Shown in pieces: positions 52,101 to 58,100 of a stretch of DNA of 64,000 nucleotides; within the stretch, counting starts at the first letter, position 1, and each line of letters starts with the position of its first letter. A model generated the notes under the pieces. The model did not search any database and had not been told where the DNA came from. It saw nothing but the letters and a program-made list of their open reading frames with translations. The position numbers and the translations under genes are program-made. This DNA is from Nematostella vectensis (taxonomy: Eukaryota > Cnidaria > Anthozoa > Actiniaria > Edwardsiidae): the NCBI RefSeq assembly GCF_932526225.1, contig NC_064047.1, positions 9,847,494 through 9,911,493 on the forward strand, in the 5' to 3' direction.

Positions 52101-55100
52101 ATAGAGCTCTTTATGCAACGTGTTAGGAACTCGTTTTATTAAAAAAAAAAAGGAAAACATGCACTGTAATAGTTAACTATCATTTTATTCTAGACAGTCA
52201 AGGAGAGAAAACAAAAAAAAGAACAATACAAGCAGACATACCTCATATGCAACAACTTTGTGAATAATTTTAATCTTGTCTTTACTGACTTGCGTTACTA
52301 GGAAGGTGGTCACGCAGCTGTTGCGTTACGGTGCTGATATCAACGCTCGTGATAGCAACCGCTGGACCCCTCTCATGTGTGCCGCTAAGACAGGCTCAGT
52401 AAAGACGTGTATGGAGTTACTGCAGAGCGGCGCTTCTATTGATGACGTCAATGACCAAGGTACGACCCCAGGGGGGAGGGTACTCCTCATGTTGGGTACT
52501 GTATTAGGATTGGTATCGAGCCCTGCAGCAACTCAGATAACGCATAATATATATAGTACCTATGAATAGTGTCCTTCGTTTTTATTGACTTGTATCAGTA
52601 ATGACGATGATAATGACAATGATAAAGACAAGTAGGTAGATTATGATGATGTGGTGATGACGATAAGGATGATGATCAAGAAGATGATGATGATGATCAT
52701 GACGATGGTGAGGATGAGGAGGATGGTGGTGATTATAATGATGGTGTTGGTATTAGTGGTGGTGGTAGAAGTGTTGTTGATGATGGTGATGGTGATAGAG
52801 ATGGTGATGGTGATGGTGATGGTGATAGAGATGGTGATGGCGATGACGATGATGATGATGGTGTTGATGATGGCGATGGCGATGGCGATGGTGATGATAA
52901 TGCTAATATATCTTAAATTTATCAGGGGACACTGCATTGCTGATAGCTACAGCGCATGGCCACGGGGACTTGGTCCTCCTACTACTAGACCAAGGCGCAT
53001 GCGCGATCCACCGTAATAACTCCGGTCTGGGCGTCATAGAAATCGCTGTCAAGCATGATGCGGTGTTAACCGTCATCAATACCTCGTGTTCACACGGCCG
53101 GTACGGTGATAACTATAAAAGCATAGTATTTAAAGATTCCTTAATAAGCAATTACCCATTTTTTGCGCACCCTGCACCCCCCACCCCCCCCCCCCCCCTG
53201 TGTACGCGCTTGTCATTGTTGATGATTGATTCCAACTCGCGCAACTTATGTTTCTTTATCAGTTTCAAAGAAATTCTGGAGCAAGATAATCATTCTATGA
53301 AGCTTCTTATCAAGCACTGCCCTGAGGCGGCTAAGACAGTTCTTGACAGGTATGCATCTCGATGTCTCAATACGTCTCTCTCGCAATAGGCCATTCCAGC
53401 TTTAAGCATGCGCGCGCACTCGAAATGGAAGCAGTCTATATCTGTATGCTGACGAGTACGATAATATGCCCGTTATACCAAAAAGATATTAACTTTTTCT
53501 TAAATCCAGGGGCATGGTTCGACCAGTGGATATCAGCCCGACTGACCAGAGTTACTGGGTCAAGTACGACTTCCGGTATCTGGATCCTGGTCCGGATGAT
53601 CCAGCAGCCATCAAAGGCAACAGGTATCAAAGGCAACAGGTATCAAAGGCAACTGGTATCAAACCTTTAGAAAGGTCTGTGGGTGTGTGGGACTGTGAAG
53701 CGCAGGAGTACCTGTGATGATAGTAAATAGTAGAAAGAAAAAGAAAACCACATTTCTTGCAAGTTTAAGTTATGTGAAATTTTCTTGATTTTACTTTATT
53801 ATGAGTACTTTTAAGTACAGTTGTTTAAAAACAACTGTTTTTTTAACGTTCGAGAAGTCATGTTCATTGAATCACAAGGGAAAGTAAGGAGGATAATGAT
53901 AGAGACGATGATGATGATTACGATGATGATGTCGATAATGAGGACAGGGTGGTGATGATGATGATGATGATTATGATGACGATGGTGATGACGATGGTGC
54001 TGATGATGACGATGGTGTTGATATTGTTCTTGTCTTTTAGGTGTCTAGAAATATACCTGATCATTATTCATCTCCTATAGATATTTCGGCCCGAGCACTA
54101 TGGTGGAATACGACCGTACAGACCTTCTTCTTCACCCACTTACACAAAAGCTTCTCGACAAGAAATGGTCAGCTTTTGGCCGAACAGCCTACCACCTGAG
54201 CTTCCTGGTCTACCTACTCTTTACCATCTTCTACACGTACTTCATAGTCGTAGAGCGAGCAGTAGCTAGCTTTAGTCCAACGGCAGATTCCGCTAATAGT
54301 ACGATCAGGCCCTTTGTCAAGCAACCAGGAATTAACAAAGTTCTCCCTTTTATTGTTCTCGTTTTCGCCTGCTGTCAGCTCCTGAAGGAAATTTTCCAGA
54401 TGCTCTTCCAGCGAGGTCGCTACTTCACTCAGGTAATAAGCAGATCTTAAACAAATCTATCGATAGATTGTATCTGTCTCGCGCATGACAGGGCCGTAGC
54501 AAGGGGTGGGGCACTGGGGGCTCGTGCCCCCCCTAATATTTTTAAAATTTTTTTAGGAAATGACCAGTAGGAGCGTGGCTGTGCCCCCAATATTTTCTTA
54601 ATGTTTCTGTATTTTGCCCCCCCCCCCCCCCATAATCTTACGTGGCCTGCTACGGCTCTGTAAGTATAGAATATACGTAGTACATGATATGTGTCGAGAG
54701 ATAATGCTTTAAAGTGGTATATCAGTGAGTGCTTGCTAATTTTATTCTTTTATCAAACTTCATATTGACATATGCAAACATCATTTTGCCATTTCTTTGT
54801 TTTAGTTCAGTAATCTTATCGAGTGGACATTGTATGGCACTGCAGGGGCCTTCATGGTTCCTTACGTTGCGCCCGAATCGTGGACAAAAGAGAATTTGGA
54901 AACGTTGAAAAATCCATACAATCTGTGGATTATGGGTATCATCTCGATTTTCCTATGCTACATGAATCTCGTTCTCTTCCTTCGTCGACTCCATTTCGTT
55001 GGATTGCTTGTTGCAATGTTCCTGGAAGTGCTGAAGTCCGTTTTGAAGGTTATGTTGGTGTTCGCAATCTTTAACTTGGCGTTTGCTATCGTCTTCTACG

Positions 55101-58100
55101 TCTTGTTTAAAGAGCAGGTAAGCTAGAAAAAGATCAGTTCGTCCTCATTTGCCTGATGCCTCCCTCTTCTCTACCTTCTCTACCCTGTCTCAACCCTCAA
55201 CCTCTTCTCCTTTTTTTCTTTCAACCCAGGCGTCTTCCCCTTCTATTTTGCTGCCTCGCCGACAGGAGCAAAGTTCAAATGACAAAGTTTAATTTTTTTC
55301 CATGGATGTTCCTCGCATAATATAAAACAAAATAAGTTTATGTATTAAATAGATGATCCGTTCTTGAGATATTGCAAATTGTAAGAATCTTGATTTGTCT
55401 AAAATTGCCCAGTTTGGACGAAATTGCTACAAATCTCAAGATTGGATCATCTACCAAAAAAAATACTTTAGCTTATTTTTGTTTTATATTATGCAAGTAA
55501 CCTCTAGGCAAAATATAAATAAAATGTAAGCTAACATAACCTTACAATAAATGTTGCTATTTTTTGCTCCTGTCTGCCTCGCCCTTTTTTCTTCACCCTG
55601 TCCCTCCTTTCTGCCCTCTCTCACCCTCAACACACCGATCCCTCCCTTCTGCCTCCGTCGCACCTTTCACCCACTTTGCCTCTGATTCTTCTTTCGCTTT
55701 CCCCTTTCTTCTTTTTTTTTTCTGTGCCTGCCTCACCCAACTATGCCTCTGATTCTTCTTTCGCTTTCCCCTTTCTTCCTTCTTTCTGTGCCTGCCTCAC
55801 CCCACTATGCCTCTGATTCTTCTTTCGCTTTCCCCTTTCTTCCTTCTTTCTGTGCCTGCCTCACCCCACTATGCCTCTGATTCTTCTTTCGCTTTCCCCT
55901 TTCTTCTTTCTTACTGTGCCTGCCTCACCCCACTATGCCTCTGATTCTTCTTTCGCTTTCCCCTTTCTTCTTTCTTTCTGTCCTGCCTCACTCCACTATG
56001 CCTCTGATTCTTCTTTCGCTTTTCCCTTTCTTCTTTCTTTCTGTGCCTTCCTCACCCCACTATGCCTCTGATTCTTCTTTCGCTTTCCCCTTTCTTCTTT
56101 CTTTCTGTGCCTTCCTCACTCCACTATGCCTCTGATTCTTCTTTCGCTTTCCCCTTTCTTCGTTTTTTCTGTGCCTGCCTCACCCCACTATGCCTCTGAT
56201 TCTTCTTTCGCTTTCCCCTTTCTTCTTTCTTTCTGTGCCTGCCTCACCCAACTATGCCTCTGATTCTTCTTTCGCTTTCCCCTTTCTTCTTTCTTTCTGT
56301 GCCTGCCTCACTCCACTATGCCTCTCATTCTTCTTTCGCTTTCCCCTTTCTTCTTTCTTTCTGTGCCTGCCTCACCCCACTATGCCTCTGATTCTTCTTT
56401 CGCTTTCCCCTTTCTTCTTTTTTTCTGTGCCTGCCTCACCCAACTATGCCTCTGATTCTTCTTTCGCTTTCCCCTTTCTTCTTTCTTTCTGTGCCCGCCT
56501 CACCCCACTAAGCCTCTGATTCTTCTTTCGCTTCCCCTTTCTTCTTTCTTTCTGTGCCTGCCTCGCCTAACTATGCCTCTTATTTTTCTTTCGCTTCCCC
56601 TTTCTTATTTCTTTCTGTGCCTGCCTCACCCAACTATGTCTCTGATTCTTCTTTCGCTTTCCCCCTTCTTCTTTCTTTCTGTGCCTGCCTCACCCCACTA
56701 AGCCTCTGATTCTTCTTTCGCTTCCCCCTCTTCTTTATTTCTGTGCCTGCCTCGCCTATATATGCCTCTTATTTTTCTTTCGCTTTCCCCTTTCTTCTTT
56801 CTTACTGTGCCTGCCTCACCCCACTATGCCTCTGATTCTTCTTTCGCTTTCCCCTTTCTTCGTTCTTTCTGTGCCTGCCTCACTCCACTATGCCTCTGAT
56901 TCTTCTTTCGCTTTCCCCTTTCTTCTTTCTTTCTGTGCCTGTCTCACTCCACTATGCCTCTGATTCTTCTTTCGCTTTCCCCTTTCTTCTTTCTTTCTGT
57001 GCCTGCCTCACCCCACTATGCCTCTGATTCTTCTTTCGCTTTTCCCTTTCTTCTTTCTTTCTGTGCCTGCCTCATCCCACTATGCCTCTGATTCTTCTTT
57101 CGCTTTCCCCTTTCTTCTTTCTTTCTGTCCTGCCTCACCCCACTATGCCTCTGATTCTTCTTTCGCTTTCCCCTTTCTTTTTTCTTTCTGTGCCTGTCTC
57201 GCCCCACCTCCCTAATTTGCTTTCTATGCATCCCCCTACCCAATTTCTTTTATGCCTCACCTAGCCTCTACCTCTTTCTTTTTACTCCACTTACCCCAGA
57301 CTCGCGCCTCCCTTCTTCCGCTACCCAGCTTAACCTTTTTCAACCTCACAAATCTCATCCCCTCCACCATATTTTTGGCTCACCCTTACTCTTTTCCTGC
57401 TTAGTTGTTACTCTTCCTTGCCCTTTCCTCCCTGTTATATAACTCTGCTTTCCTCTTGCCGATCACAGGGCCATAGCAGAGGATAAGGCCCTATGGGCAA
57501 GTGCCTTCCAATATTATTAGAGTAGCACTAATGTTTCTTTTTTAGGGCTCCTTCGAAAACGTTGGATTCGCGTACATGAAAGTCTTCGTTATGATGATTG
57601 GTGAGCTCGACTACTCAGGCACTTTCGTCGATACCATCGGAGCGAAAAGCTCAAGTGGAAACCCAACGAATCCCTTCCCCCCTGTCGCCATTGCATTCTG
57701 TTTCTTGCTGTTGATTTTCCTGACTATCGCACTCATGAATCTTATGGTAGGTCTAGTTTTCTACCTGTCTGGTCTGTCGCTGTTTTCTTTGCTTTTGTCA
57801 TTGTTGTTGGACTGCTTAAGGTGTTTGCTGTTAATGTTGGGGTTGCACAAGAAGCTGTTAATGTTGTTGCTGCAGTTTTTGTTAATGTTCATGTTGCTTC
57901 AGTTGTTATAAATCTCGATGTTGCAGCAGTTGTTGTTAATTTTGATCTTGCAGCAGTTATTTTTTATGTTGATGCTGCTGCAGTTGTTGTAAATGTTGAT
58001 GTTGCAACAGTTGTTGTTAATTTGATGTAGCTGCAGTTCTTGTAAATGTTGACGTTGCTGCAGTTGTCATTACTCTTGATGTTGCAGCAGTTGATGTTAA

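Noticed and set aside
55564-57264. Series of hydrophobic Leu/Phe/Ser frames resembling membrane proteins
   Set aside because: All are translations of the 64-bp CT-rich intronic minisatellite.
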